A DNA stretch of 64,000 bases from Leguminivora glycinivorella (GCF_023078275.1 NC_062978.1:22157883-22221882); one strand, 5' to 3'. Positions 1 through 10,639 are shown, counted from the first letter of the stretch. Notes: generated by a model not told the origin, from the sequence alone. Numbers and translations are program-made.

Positions 1-29
1 TTGAAAAGTTTATTTTCTTAATTATAACA

Positions 30-131
30 ATTATCCTGTATATACCTTACGAAAGTCGACTTATATTACGAAATGTTGGTAACAAAATAGGATCAATTAA
101 AATTTGCTGAGTTGGCTATGTACAAAGTTTA
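30..131 (-). repeat. Dispersed repeat, inverted partner of 8268-8374
   Basis: About 100 bp that reappear in reverse complement at 8268-8374. The core shared by both is GTCGACTTAT followed by a GTAACAAAATAGGATCAATT block. A few mismatches and small indels separate the two copies. I do not recognise the family and see no coding potential. Confidence 0.6.
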
Positions 132-1010
132 CGGGAACCGCTCTAGGTATACTAGGTATGTAATCTTATGAAGTTATGCCAGTATTAAATTATCCATAAT
201 AATTATCTTAACTTTATAAAATTGAATCGTTAAAATCTACAACGTCCTTCAACTTTATTCTGCTCAAAAGCTTTTAAACAAAAATAAAAGAACAAAATAT
301 CTCCTCATGTCGCATACCGGCACCGGCCTTCCTATATATTTTTAAAAGGAATAAGTCTCTGACAATTACCCTATCACGCTATAAAGATAAAACACCCATA
401 TCAAGTGTCATTACACTTGCCTATGAAACGCGAAATACAAAATTACATCTTATTTTTTTTAACTATAATAACGACACATCACTATTCTGTGGCACGTCTT
501 TTCACATTCCAATCGCCTGCATACCTTTCGCCTCAACATAAACCAGTATAATTTTTTCATACTGTTACTTGAGCTTTGTATAACGCTAAAGTTCAGACTT
601 AAAATGGTTTATTAAGAGCCGAATGCTCTTTTGCGCTTAGTAACTAAAAATACCGGCATCGAGAAAAAAAACCTCACGTCTCGTCTCTCCGGCCAGTATG
701 TTAAAGCATGCACCGAAATAATTTCAATCAATTTAAAACCTTTATGACTTGTTAATAAGGTTGCCTTTAGCTTGATAGGGCTAGGTGTTGCATAAAATTA
801 TATTAGTATGCACGATTACACTGCTATTTTAGGATGGGACCACAACAATAAGGTTTTATGGCTGAACGTAAACCTTTATCGTCATTATTATGTTGCTATG
901 GAAATTGCGGGAATAAGGGACTTTTAGTTAGGTAAGGTAATAAGGTAGTGTACTTACTGTACTTACATGTCCGTACCTATGTCTGATCAAACTTGGCGGT
1001 CTCAGGACAT
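132..1010. other. AT-rich stretch, nothing recognised
   Basis: No long open frame, RNA gene or convincing repeat structure was seen. Many short homopolymer and AT tracts. Probably decayed intergenic or transposon-derived DNA. Confidence 0.4.
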
Positions 1011-1252
1011 TTTTAACCCCTGACGCAAAAACGACGGGGTGTTATAAGTTTGACGTATCTGTCTGTGTGTGTGTCTGTCTGTCTGTCTGTCGATGTGTGT
1101 GTCTGTCTGTGGCATCGTAGCTCCCGAACGGATGAACCGATTTAGATTTAGTTTTTTTTTGTCTGAAAGCTGAATTAATCGGGAGTGTTCTTAGCCATGT
1201 TTCATAAAAATCGGTTACTATGTCGCGGTTGGGGGTTTTTCAAAATTTTAAT
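1011..1252 (+). repeat. Dispersed repeat family R2, near full-length copy
   Basis: Begins AACCCC-TGACGCAAAAACGACGGGGTG and runs through a TCTG/GTGT microsatellite, the conserved block GGCATCGTAGCTCCCGAACG and an AT-rich end (TTCAAAATTTTAATT). The same family occurs at 12242, 31711, 41953, 42554, 45674 and 46302 in this window. It is a common lepidopteran interspersed repeat. No open frame, so non-autonomous. The class (MITE or Helitron-like) cannot be settled from this copy. Confidence 0.8.
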
Positions 1253-1912
1253 TAACCATACATTCAAATCGACCTTGCGCCCGTCTCTGTTGGGGTGTTC
1301 AGTGGTTTAGGTTTAAAGAAACGGGTACTTACCTTCAGTCACCGGCATAAATAAAGTGATGATTTATGTACCTTGTCACATTAACATCTTGTTTGAAATA
1401 TTTCAATTTGGGAATTTTACTTAAATATACTAGTGTTATTAACTAGATTTATCAAAAAAAATGTCCATTAAGAACAACTCAGTTAAAAGGTATTGCGAAA
1501 AAATCTTTTTCTACTCGTCGACTGTAATCTGTCAATTAGGACACCACAGACTAAACTATAAGTGCTAACTTTTCAGTAATGGATACCTACTCTATGGCAG
1601 TTCCGACTCAACTATAATAATATATGTAATCTCATTATAGTTGACTTTAAGTTAACTGTAATAATTTCAAAAATAGAACATCATACAATTTCTATACTAA
1701 TTTGCGATACCTGGCAAATTTTTCTGCATCTGAAATACATTTTTTTTTATTTGTCGCCTTATCGGCCTATCAGAGACAGTTATTACAAACAATTGGTTGC
1801 TAGGTAATTCGATGTTGACACAACGGTGAACGACGCTATTAACATTAATTTAAACTTGCATGAATTATGATATTTCCGTCCATTGATGATGAAGATGATG
1901 ACTCGTAGAAAA
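1253..1912. other. AT-rich stretch, nothing recognised
   Basis: No gene, tRNA or strong repeat structure seen. The end includes a short GATGATGAAGATGATGA run. Confidence 0.4.
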
Positions 1913-2049
1913 AGTATTGTATACAATAGTGATATAATTAAGCTTTTCACTCTTGTACCGTACTATTAGGCCACTCAGCAAAGCTTCGTGGCCTAAACAT
2001 GGTACTCGACTGAAAAGCTTTGTAAATTATCGCGATTGTATAAAATACT
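1913..2049. mobile_element. Small imperfect inverted-repeat element (MITE-like)
   Basis: Two arms of about 60 bp face each other. The left starts AGTATTGTATACAAT and ends ATTAGGCCAC; the right starts GTGGCCTAAACATGG and ends TATAAAATACT. The short loop is TCAGCAAAGCTTC. Mismatches are scattered through the arms. A related fragment (GTAGAAAAAGTATTGTAT) lies near 51.59 kb. No coding capacity. Confidence 0.6.
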
Positions 2050-2460
2050 ATTAAAATCGAGGTTCCGCTCTCGAGTGTTTCTTCCTTCAAAACTTAATCA
2101 ATCGGAAGGAAATTTGAGAATCTGAATAACAATGAAATAGCCTGTGTCTTTTTTTTGGCTAATTGTTACCATTCTTGAGTATCAGACCTTTTTTTGCGCC
2201 ATAATGAAAAAGGCCGTTTTTGGAAATTTTTCGATGGCTCTAGCGTCTTTAAAAATAAAAATATCAAAAAAATCAAAACGGTCCGACACAGATAAAAATA
2301 ATAATAATCTGTGTTGAAAAAATCATTGCTCTATCTTCAAAAACCAGGGAGGAAATAGTCGAGAGCGTTTGTATGGAGAATTGACCCCTCCTGTGTCTTC
2401 TTAAAAGCAACAAGGTACATAAATCATTACTTATTTTTGCCGGTGACTGTACTTGTCGTA
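2050..2460. other. No recognised feature
   Basis: AT-rich, with poly-T and poly-A tracts. No gene seen. Confidence 0.35.
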
Positions 2461-3423
2461 GGGGAAAGTGGGGTAAAACCGGGACCTTAAGGAAAAAAAT
2501 AATTAAAAAATGATTATTAGAAAAATAAACAAAATTTAATAGCCTCTGCTTAATTTACTTAATTGACAACATATTTATTAGGTGAGAACACTGTTAGCAT
2601 TATCACACGTAGAATAACACAATCAACTATAAATCTCACTATTTTACGTTTTTGCCCCACGGGTAGTCCAAAGCCGGGTATACCCGGTTTTGGAACAGCT
2701 ACTATACCCGATATTACCCCGGGCAACGATAGCAATGGACCTCGTCAAGATCTTCAAGTTTCATTTTCATTGATTGCTCACTCCAAGATTGTCGTGTTGC
2801 AGTTCTTTTATAATTTTGCGGCATTTTCTTTAGATCTGTAACAATTATTTAAATTATATAAAATCAAAATACCTGACTCAGTTACTTGTACAAAACCGGG
2901 TACCACCCGGTATTACCCCGTACGGTTTTGACCCAAACGCACCTACAAGAAACTAAAAAATCCACTTATTTAAAAAGATGATGCAATAACAATCAAAGTT
3001 ATGTTTGTTCAAATGTACAACATACTTAAGAGCGTTATAACATTTCGGCGTCGGGCGAAATTAGGTATTTTACCCGCCGCGCGAGCCCAATATGCCGACC
3101 CTTTCTAGCACGTCTTATCACTCGCTCGCACTACAATAATGGACAAAACAATCTTGATCCTTTCTATGGAATTTTGATAACAACCACAATCTACTATCTC
3201 GATATAAACTTTTGGTTTCTAATAAACATTATTTTGTACGAAAATACGAGAATATAGCGCGAAATAATATCAATTATGTTAAAATTTATTTAAAAAATTA
3301 AAGTAATAATTATAAAAGTAGATCCCATCCCAAATATTTGCTTTTGTTATATGATAAGTATTAGAGTAAAGTATAATTATATTAATATGATGATAAAATA
3401 AGACAAATACAATTCTAATTACT

Positions 3424-3484
3424 TCAAGGTGGTGCTCAGGGTCTGATGATGGAGCCAGATGGTGGTCACCAATACCAATGAACA
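3424..3484 (-). repeat. Left flank inverted repeat of the 100-bp array
   Basis: Contains GGGTCTGATGATGGAGCCAG then ATGGTGGTCACCAATACC. The reverse complement occurs at 5872-5933 with only a few mismatches, and a further diverged copy at 5996-6052. The pair brackets the tandem array and may be the true border of the arrayed unit. Confidence 0.7.
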
Positions 3485-3576
3485 ATATGACTATACAACT
3501 TCGTGGTTTACATGTCATTCTAGCATTTTCACTTTCACATTTCAAGTGCATATACCACGAGTATAGGTTTTCGGGT

Positions 3577-4345
3577 GTGCTGATTTAAAAATTAATGACC
3601 GATTTGGAATCTGACATTGCTGACTGTCACTTTGACATAAAAGTCGTCATGGGTGTCGTAAAATAGGTTTTAGGGGTGCTGATTCCAAAATTAATGGCCA
3701 ATGTGGAATCTGACATTGCTGACTGTCACTTTGACACAAAAGTCGTCATGGGTGTCGTCAAATAGGTTTGCGGGGGTGCTGATTCCAAAATTAATGAACA
3801 ATGTGGAATCTGACATTGCTGACTATCACTTTGACACAAAAGTCGTCATGGGTGTCGTAAAATTGGTTTTAGGGGGTGCTGATTCCAAAATTAATGACCA
3901 ATGTGGAATCTAACATTGCTGACTGCCACTTTGACACAAAAGTCATCATGGGTGTCGTAAAATAGGTTTTAGGGGGTGCTGATTCCAAAAATAATGACTA
4001 ATGTGGAATCTAACATTGCTGACTGCCACTTTGACACAAAAGTCGTCATGGGTGTCGTCAAATAGGTTTCCGGAGGTGCCGATTTGAAAATTAATGACCG
4101 ATTTGGAATCTTGACATTGCTGACTGTCAATTTGACACAAAAGTCGTCATGGGTGTCTTCAAAAAGATTTCCGGGGGTGCTGATTCCAAAATTAACGACT
4201 ATTTTGGAATCTCACAGTGCTAATTGTAATTTTGACACAAAAGGAATCATGGGTGTAGTCAAATAGTTTTTAGGGGGCACTGATTCCAAAATTAATGAAA
4301 TGATTTAAAAAGTAATGACCGATTTGGAACCTGACATTGCACAGT
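3577..4345 (+). repeat. 100-bp tandem repeat array, sense half (~8 units)
   Basis: Units recur with GTGCTGATT (or a close variant) at 3577, 3676, 3776, 3876, 3976, 4076, 4177 and 4277, a period of 99-101 bp. Each holds CATTGCTGACTGTCACTTTG and AAAAGTCGTCATGGGTGTCG. Units in this half are more diverged from each other than those in the antisense half. Open frames crossing the array are by-products of its periodicity and are not called as genes. Confidence 0.95.
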
Positions 4346-5609
4346 ACCCCTGGAAAGGAAACCTATTTGACGACACCCATAACGACTTTTATGTCAAAGT
4401 GACAGTCAGCAATGTCAGATTCCAAATTGATCATTAATATTGAGATCAGTACCCATGAAAACCTATTTGAAGACACCCATGATCACTTTTGTGTCAAAGT
4501 GACAGTCAACAGTGTCAGATTCCAAATTGGTCATTAGTTTTCAAACATCTCCGGATACCTATTTGACGACATCCATGACGACTTTTGTGTCAAAGTGACA
4601 GTCAGCAATGTCAGATTCCAAATTGGTCACTAATTTTGGAATCAGCACCCCCTAAAACCTATTTTACGACACCCATGACGACTTTTGTGTCAAAGTGACA
4701 GTCAGCAATGTCAGATTGAACATTGGTCATTAATTTTGGAATCAGCACCCCCTAAAACCTATTTTACGACACCCATGACGACTTTTGTGTCAGAGTGACA
4801 GTCAGCAATGTCAGATTGAACATTGGTCATTAATTTTGGAATCAGCACCCCCTAAAACCTATTTTACGACACCCATGACGACTTTTGTGTCAGAGTGACA
4901 GTCAGCAATGTCAGATTGAACATTGGTCATTAATTTTGGAATCAGCACCCCCTAAAACCTATTTTACGACACCCATGACGACTTTTGTGTCAAAGTGACA
5001 GTCAGCAATGTCAGATTCCACATTGGTCATTAATTTTGGAATCAGCACCCCCTAAAACCTATTTTACGACACCCATGACGACTTTTGTGTCAAAGTGACA
5101 GTCAGCAATGTCAGATTCCAAATTGGTCATTAATTTTGGAATCAGCACCCCCTAAAACCTATTTTACGACACCCATGACGACTTTTGTATCAGAGTGACA
5201 GTCAGCAATGTCAGATTGAACATTAGTCATTAATTTTGGAATCAGCACCTCCTAAAACCTATTTTACGACACCCATGACGACTTTTGTGTCAAAGTGACA
5301 GTCAGCAATGTCAGATTCCACATTGGTCATTAATTTTGGAATCAGCACCCCCTAAAACCTATTTTACGACACCCATGACGACTTTTGTGTCAAAGTGACA
5401 GTCAGCAATGTCAGATTCCAAATTGGTCATTCATTTTGAAATCAGCACCCCCTAAAACCTATTTTACGACACCCATGACGACTTTTGTGTCAGAGTGACA
5501 GTCAGCAATGTCAGATTGAACATTAGTCATTAATTTTGGAATCAGCACCTCCTAAAACCTATTTTACGACACCCATGACGACTTTTGTGTCAAAGTGACA
5601 GTCAGCAAT
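4346..5609 (-). repeat. 100-bp tandem repeat array, antisense half (~13 units, 300-bp higher order)
   Basis: The same unit in reverse complement, with CCTATTT at 4362, 4462, 4558 and then every 100 bp from 4658 to 5558; the last unit is partial. From 4858 the units cycle through three variants (AGATTGAAC with CAGAGTGACA; AGATTCCAC; AGATTCCAA), giving a 300-bp higher-order repeat at 4858-5157 and 5158-5457, and starting again at 5458. With the sense half it forms a long head-to-head inverted structure turning near 4345. Confidence 0.95.
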
Positions 5610-5639
5610 CTGAAGTACTACATATTCGTAATCTGAAAG

Positions 5640-5865
5640 TAATCAAGTCAATAATTTCAGTTATTTTGAATTCGACTATGATTCCGAATTATTGGTAATA
5701 GTAATGATTGTATAGATGATTAGTGATTCCTTTACATGTAATGGTAATTTACCGTTTCACTTGATTACATTACAAGTAATCTGACACCCAGTAGTGTCAG
5801 ATTACAAAGTAAAATCAAGTAATCGTGTAATCCGGAATCGATTACGATTTCCCCATCTCTGGGTT
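5640..5865. repeat. AT-rich dispersed repeat fragment
   Basis: Several GTAATCTGA / AATCAAGTAATC / ATCGATTACGATTTCC blocks in both orientations form an irregular inverted structure. It sits between the array and its right flank. No coding potential; family not recognised. Confidence 0.4.
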
Positions 5866-5871
5866 TAGTTA

Positions 5872-6055
5872 TATGGTTCATTGGTACTGGTGACCACCAT
5901 CTGGCTCCATCATCAGACCCTGAGTACCACCTCTTGTCAAAGGTCTTGTTGAGACGAACCCAACGAGCCTAAACACGAAGTCGTTTACTTACATGGTTCA
6001 CTGGTACTGGTGACCACCTTCTGGCTCCATCATCAGATCCCGAGTACCATCTTGA
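5872..6055 (+). repeat. Right flank inverted repeat, two copies
   Basis: TGGTGACCACCATCTGGCTC followed by CATCATCAGACCCTGAG at 5889-5924 is the inverse of 3436-3475. A second, diverged direct copy follows at 5996-6052 (TGACCACCTTCTGGC). The two direct copies are about 120 bp apart. Confidence 0.7.
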
Positions 6056-7145
6056 TGTGTCTTATCATCTTGACCGTATTGTAATTTTCACATTTTTATC
6101 ATCACAACGTTGTAATACTTTAACATTTAAACATAACAAAGTATTACAAAAGCAAATATTTACGGATCTAGGATCAAATTCGTTGGTCGCTGTTTACACA
6201 CACAATGCGAGGATAGCCCGTGTAGAAACAAGGCGTCCGACCCACACAACAATAAATATTCTCGACGTTTGCGATGAAAACTCGGAGACCAAAGCGACAT
6301 ACGTCTTACCTCCTCGAGCTCCGGCGCGGCACTGAAATCGCAGGCGTCCGTCGCCGGTAAAATAGCGACAGGAAGGCTAGTTTTCAAAAAATTGGCAAAA
6401 AATCATGATAAAATATTATAACGACAAATGGATAACAGCAGTTTAAGCACATTGTGCAGATTATTTATATACTAAAATAACTTCGATAACATGTAGATTT
6501 TCGGAGAAATGATCACTTGTTTCGATGTATTTTCAAGACAAAATTGAGTTCGTTTTACTTTCAATTTCTCAATTTCAAAGGATTAAATGATAAATATTGT
6601 TTAATGGGCCTTAAGTACAAGATATTTGGAACTTAAATTTACCTCATTTATGAGAGTGATCTTATCAAATTGTACATAATAAGAGCTCCGAATTCTGTGC
6701 TTCACGCGGTTTTTCCTAAACGAGCATCAGAAAAACAATCATTACTAATTGAAAAAGCTTTTTTTTTCATATGTTTTTTATTTAACCGACAGTTAATAAG
6801 ATGTTCTAACTGAAACAAGTACTTTCACTGTCTTTTAGTATGAGTAAAGTGTACAATTTTGTCGATAAATATTGTGCATTTTACAATATATCGCCTTTTT
6901 TTGTCATAGCGCTCTTAATCGTATAAAAAATACAAATGGTACTTACCTCAACGTACGAAAGATTAGTCTGCTTATGAATTCCATAAAATTTTAGATCAAA
7001 CACTGCTAAAAACTTTTTTCTTTAATTATTTTTATACACCGGCACGCACGCCTTCTAACTTTTGTTGAAAAACTAACCAAGATGGCTGACAGCTGTCACC
7101 AAAGCACGCGTAAATTTGAAACGATCTAAGTAGCCATACTGCCAC
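6056..7145. other. Interior of the putative 4.7 kb element, no gene
   Basis: AT-rich. Open frames up to 92 codons on both strands have no recognisable domain or plausible start context. Confidence 0.4.
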
Positions 7146-7557
7146 GTCCCGGTTTTACCCCCATACCCGGTTTTGGACTAATCTCCCCTATATGTAGACT
7201 GGACAAGCAAGAGTTGCTTTTTCTTTTAAGTATAAACCTATTCTTCAAACTGATATAAATTACATTTTACCTAACATGTGCGTATCTATGTGTGAGTAAC
7301 AGCAAAGAGGATCGAGTATTATAAAGAGTTACTGTCAAAGTAAAATGTGTAATCACAGTGCATAGACTGCCATCACTCGACACAAGCTTAGAACTTTTGA
7401 ACCGCTGTTTTGACAATTTCGTCCATATTCTTAGCTTTATATGTATTAAAATGACAAATATTAATATTAGCACCATATAGCCGAGCGTTCCCCAAAGGTG
7501 TAACGCCATCTAGGCCACCGTATCTTTTTCTCTAGGGCTTTGAGGTAAGGTGCATTA

Positions 7558-7961
7558 GGGTAATGCCGAAAGTCGTCTAATTCGTCGCTGACGACCGGTC
7601 TGGCGCAGTCGGTAGTGACCCTGCCTGCTGCGCCGCGGTCCCGGGTTCGAATCCCGGTAAGGGCATTTATTTGTGTGATGAGCACAGATATTTGTTCCTG
7701 AGTCATGGATGTTTTCTATGTATATAAGTATTTATATATTATATATATATCGTTGTCTGAGTACCCACAACACAAGCCTTCTTGAGCTTACCGTGGGCCT
7801 CAGTCAATCTGTGTAAGAATGTCATATAATATTTATATTTATTTATTTATTTAATTAATTACGAAAGCCGCAGAAAAATCATCAATACTTTCATCATATC
7901 AAAATTCCCCTTTCGGAATTACCGGAGTATTTCTGTCATTCGGAATTACCCTAATACACCT
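7558..7961. mobile_element. TA-flanked MITE, itself carrying a SINE
   Basis: Terminal inverted repeats AGGTGCATTAGGGTAAT and (right end, reversed) AGGTGTATTAGGGTAAT. It is flanked by TA on both sides (7556-7557 and 7962-7963). The related repeat at 40.6 kb has a single TA at this point, so the duplication is real. A TA target fits Tc1/mariner-type transposition. No transposase is present. The 7591-7855 SINE lies inside it. Confidence 0.8.
7591..7855 (+). mobile_element. tRNA-derived SINE (family S1)
   Basis: The 5' head is tRNA-like: ACCGGTCTGGCGCAGTCGG resembles a Pol III A box and GGTTCGAATCCC is a B box. The body follows (GAGCACAGATATTTGTTCC) and the copy ends in an imperfect ATTT tail. 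A second copy lies on the minus strand at 11836-12088. Their 5' halves agree but the 3' halves differ, so at least two subfamilies are present. Mobilisation would depend on a partner LINE. Confidence 0.85.
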
Positions 7962-8046
7962 TACGTTTTTTTCTTAGACTTTATCCGTCTATACGGAGTT
8001 ACATATGTCTTTAGTAATAGTTATTGGCTAACAAAATAATACCTTA

Positions 8047-8172
8047 ATGTTTCTGTTACAGGTAAAGATTCCAGAGTCATTACCACTTGAAGATTGTGAA
8101 GCCAAAACTGTGGAAATAGGATTGTTATCGGTATGGTTAAAGAAAATATCAGTGGCATTTGGTTACAAGTAG
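8047..8172 (+). CDS. Possible host exon or 41-codon small ORF, unidentified
   Basis: The stretch after TTCTGTTACAG (a good 3' splice site, exon starting 8062) stays open to a TAG at 8170-8172. An in-frame ATG lies at 8047. The translation has ordinary amino-acid composition (IPESLPLEDCEAK... then GLLSVWLKKISVAFGYK) and lacks the low-complexity look of nearby chance frames. A possible 5' splice site (CAA|GTAGGT) falls at 8167/8168, giving a 106-nt internal exon. I do not recognise the family and saw no partner exon. It sits just outside repeat R4. It may be a real exon of a gene with large introns, a transposon remnant, or chance. Confidence 0.3.
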   Translation: MFLLQVKIPESLPLEDCEAKTVEIGLLSVWLKKISVAFGYK

Positions 8173-8267
8173 GTATTTAGGCTGCTTCGCATTTAATGCA
8201 GCGAAAACCGAATTAAAGATTCGCCCCTACATTTTCATTTAATTTTTAAGTCTATAGTTCTCAAAAA

Positions 8268-8374
8268 GTTTGTACTTACATAGCCACGTCAGCAAATTTT
8301 AATTGATCCTATTTTGTTACTAACATTTAATGTTATAAGTCGACTTTCGTAAGATATACATATACAAGATAATA
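8268..8374 (+). repeat. Dispersed repeat, inverted partner of 30-131
   Basis: Contains GCAAATTTTAATTGATCC and AAGTCGACTTTCGTAAG, the inverse of the sequence at the window's left edge. No coding potential. Confidence 0.6.
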
Positions 8375-9096
8375 TAGATACTAGAGAACCTTAATGACCA
8401 AATAAAACTTACTAAAATCTCTATTCAAGAAATAAATCTTGGTAACAAAAAGAGGAATAGTAAAACAAATTTAACTTTTTCCTTATTTTTTATACAAACT
8501 TTTCGAGAACTGCACAAGTGTTATATATATGGCTCGTCAATGGTTCCGCCAACGTCAAGATTTAGGAAGGCACGCGATTCATTAAAACAATTGGCCGCTG
8601 AACCCACCATTTTGCACCTTTTAGTAACAAGATTTGGTTTACCGTTGACGCTCCGTGACGAATAGACTACTAGACTCTTATCGAATTTGGCACAAGAAAT
8701 GATTGTTTCCTGTAGTATTTGACATAAGAAACCAATTTTTATAGATTTTGGGTATTAAAAGTATACGTATTTTCGATTAAAAATGTGTGTAATATTTATT
8801 TTAACTTTGGCCACCGAAAACGCTGTCAGACGTGCAGTGACGTCATAGAACCTAACTTAACTTCACGCGGAGTCAATCACTGGCATGATGAACTTTATGC
8901 CTCATAACTTAAAGGTCAGAAAATTTTGTTCTCAATTCGATTTACGTCATGCGCAGACAATCTATAGATTAACATGGCTAATGATGTTTTTGCCTAATTA
9001 AGTTAAAGTAAACTTTATAAAAGTTTTTTGTGGTTTTCAAGTCGTAATAAAATATGGTGGTATTTTTTTTCGGTTAATTGGACAGTAATAAATAAT
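8375..9096. other. No recognised feature
   Basis: AT-rich intergenic DNA with no long open frame and no clear repeat structure. Confidence 0.35.
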
Positions 9097-9340
9097 ACAT
9101 ACATACATACAATCACGCCTGTATCCCATGAAGGGGTAGGCAGAGCACATGAAACTACTCAAGTTTCAGTGCCACTCTTAGCAAAAGGGGTTGACAGAAA
9201 ACGAAACTGTGACATTGCAGTGACAGGTTGCCAGCCTCTCGCCTACGCCACAATTTAACCCATATCCCACAGTCGCCTTCTACGACACCCACGGGAAGAA
9301 AGGGGGTGATGAAATTCTTAACCCGTCACCACACGGACAA
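9097..9340 (+). repeat. Dispersed repeat R5 (ATCACGCCTGTATCCC family)
   Basis: Starts with a (CATA)n microsatellite, then AATCACGCCTGTATCCCA, GGGGTAGGCAGAGCACATGA and a conserved end, AATTCTTAACCCGTCACC. A second copy lies at 13223-13468. It is a widespread lepidopteran repeat, probably the 3' part of a retroposon. A 76-codon frame through it is not considered a gene. Confidence 0.75.
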
Positions 9341-9370
9341 TAAATAATAGAGGTATAAAATAGACTTTAA

Positions 9371-9759
9371 AAAACCGGCCAAGAGCGTGTCGGGCCACGC
9401 TCAGTGTAGGGTTCCGTAGTTTTCCGTATTTTTCCCAAAAACTACTGAACCTATCAAGTTCAAAACAATTTTCCTAGAAAGTCCTTATAAAGTTCTACTT
9501 TTGTGATTTTTTTCATATTTTTTAAACATATGGTTCAAAAGTTAGAGGGGGGGGGACGCACTTTTTATTCCTTTAGGAGCGATTTTCAATTTTTAATTTT
9601 TGCACTTTGTTGGCGTGATTGATATACATATTGGTACCAAATTTCAGCTTTCTAGTGCTAACGGTTACTGAGATTATCCGCGGACGGACGGACGGACGGA
9701 CGGACAGACAGACATGGCGAAACTATAAGGGTTCCTAGTTGACTACGGAACCCTAAAAA
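9371..9759 (+). repeat. Dispersed repeat R1 (GGCCAAGAGCGTGTCGGGCC family)
   Basis: Begins AAAACCGGCCAAGAGCGTGT, includes a (GGAC)n/(AGAC)n microsatellite at about 9680-9712, and ends GTTGACTACGGAACCCTA. GGGTTCCGTAGT near the start and ACTACGGAACCC at the end give an internal inverted pair. Other copies: 12372-12917 (minus) and 44296-45683 (minus, interrupted). Non-coding. Confidence 0.8.
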
Positions 9760-10090
9760 GGGTCAAGTAGCCTATTGTTTCTGTCGATGTCGCGCCCATA
9801 CGGAAGTCAAGAGCGATAGAGAGAAATAGCTCCGATACGATTACTCAGCTACAAGCCATGTTACGTGTATTACATTGCAATGTTTACCTACATTCATTCT
9901 TATCGAAGGTAGACAAGTAAAGCCTCCGCCACACGGGCGCGTTTCGAGAGCGTCGGCGTCGCGTCAGCGGAGCGACACGCCGGCGTGACGCCCGCAGGCG
10001 GCCGGCGTGACGCCGGCAGGCGGCCGGCGTGTCGCCCGCCGGACGCTGGCGGGAAGCGCGCGATGCGCGCGCAATCCGCTCATGATCTGA

Positions 10091-10113
10091 GCGATAGGGA
10101 TAGCGATAGGGAT

Positions 10114-10181
<68 letters not shown>

Positions 10182-10266
10182 CGATTGCGATGCTATCGCT
10201 ATCGCAATCGCAATCGCTATCGCTATCGCAATCGCAATCGCTATCGCTATCGCAATCGCAATCGCA
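10091..10266 (+). repeat. Hexanucleotide and 24-bp microsatellite arrays
   Basis: GCGATA/GGGATA units lead into (GCGACA)n to about 10182. These are followed by alternating GCTATC and GCAATC units forming a 24-bp period up to 10266. The Asp-Ser and Ala-Ile dipeptide frame across it is a by-product of the repeat, not a protein gene. Confidence 0.9.
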
Positions 10267-10549
10267 GTCGAATTATATGTAGAGTCGAATTATATGTAGA
10301 GTCGAATTATATGTAGAGTCGAATTATATGTAGAGTCGAATTATATGTAGAGTCGAATTATATGTAGAGTCGAATTATATGTAGAGCCGAATTATATGTA
10401 GAGCCGAATTTATGTAGAGCCGAATTTATGTAGAGCCGAATTTATGTAGAGCCGAATTTATGTAGAGCCGAATTTATGTAGAGCCGAATTTATGTAGAGC
10501 CGAATTTTATGTAGAGCCGAATTTTATATAGAGTCGAATTTTATGTGGA
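10267..10549 (+). repeat. 16/17-bp minisatellite, 17 units in ordered variant blocks
   Basis: Seven units of GTCGAATTATATGTAGA (10267-10385) are followed by two that begin GCCG, the second shortened. Then come 16-bp GCCGAATTTATGTAGA units to 10498, and finally 17-bp units with TTTT (10499-10549). Variants occur in contiguous blocks, as expected from local slippage or unequal exchange. Confidence 0.95.
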
Positions 10550-10639
10550 GTTACTCGTGAGTAGAGAGATATGCCCTTGTTCAAGTGCTAGAGACACTAT
10601 TCTAAGACAGTCTGTCATAAGTTTCAGATGGAAGACGAC

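Larger units (their letters stand above)
2461..7188. mobile_element. Putative ~4.7 kb inverted-repeat element carrying a 100-bp tandem array
   Basis: A 16-bp motif GGGGTAAAACCGGGAC at 2470-2485 occurs in exact inverse at 7146-7161. The outer ends start GGGGA and finish TCCCC, each next to a TA that could be a target duplication. Further ACCGGGTA-type motifs lie at 2670-2720, 2893-2935 and 7163-7178, like sub-terminal repeats. There is no transposase frame. The interior holds the head-to-head 100-bp array and its flanking inverted repeats. Whether it moved as one unit is inference; it could be stacked smaller elements. Confidence 0.4.
7298..8014. repeat. Dispersed repeat R4, interrupted copy
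   Basis: Matches 40638-40941: AACA(G)CAAAGAGGATCGA at the start, GCCATCTAGGCC in the middle, and TATACGGAGTTACATATGTC near the end. This copy is split after GAGGTA by a 404-bp insertion (7558-7961). The 40.6 kb copy reads straight through that point and serves as the empty site. No coding potential. Confidence 0.85.

Noticed and set aside
3701..4266. Open frames of 60-70 codons across the 100-bp array
   Set aside because: They repeat with the array period and carry no independent coding signal; they are a by-product of tandem repetition.
3577..5609. CRISPR-like array
   Set aside because: The 100-bp units are contiguous with no unique spacers, and the genome is eukaryotic.
9985..10299. 104-codon frame with Asp-Ser and Ala-Ile runs
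   Set aside because: Entirely produced by the hexamer microsatellites.
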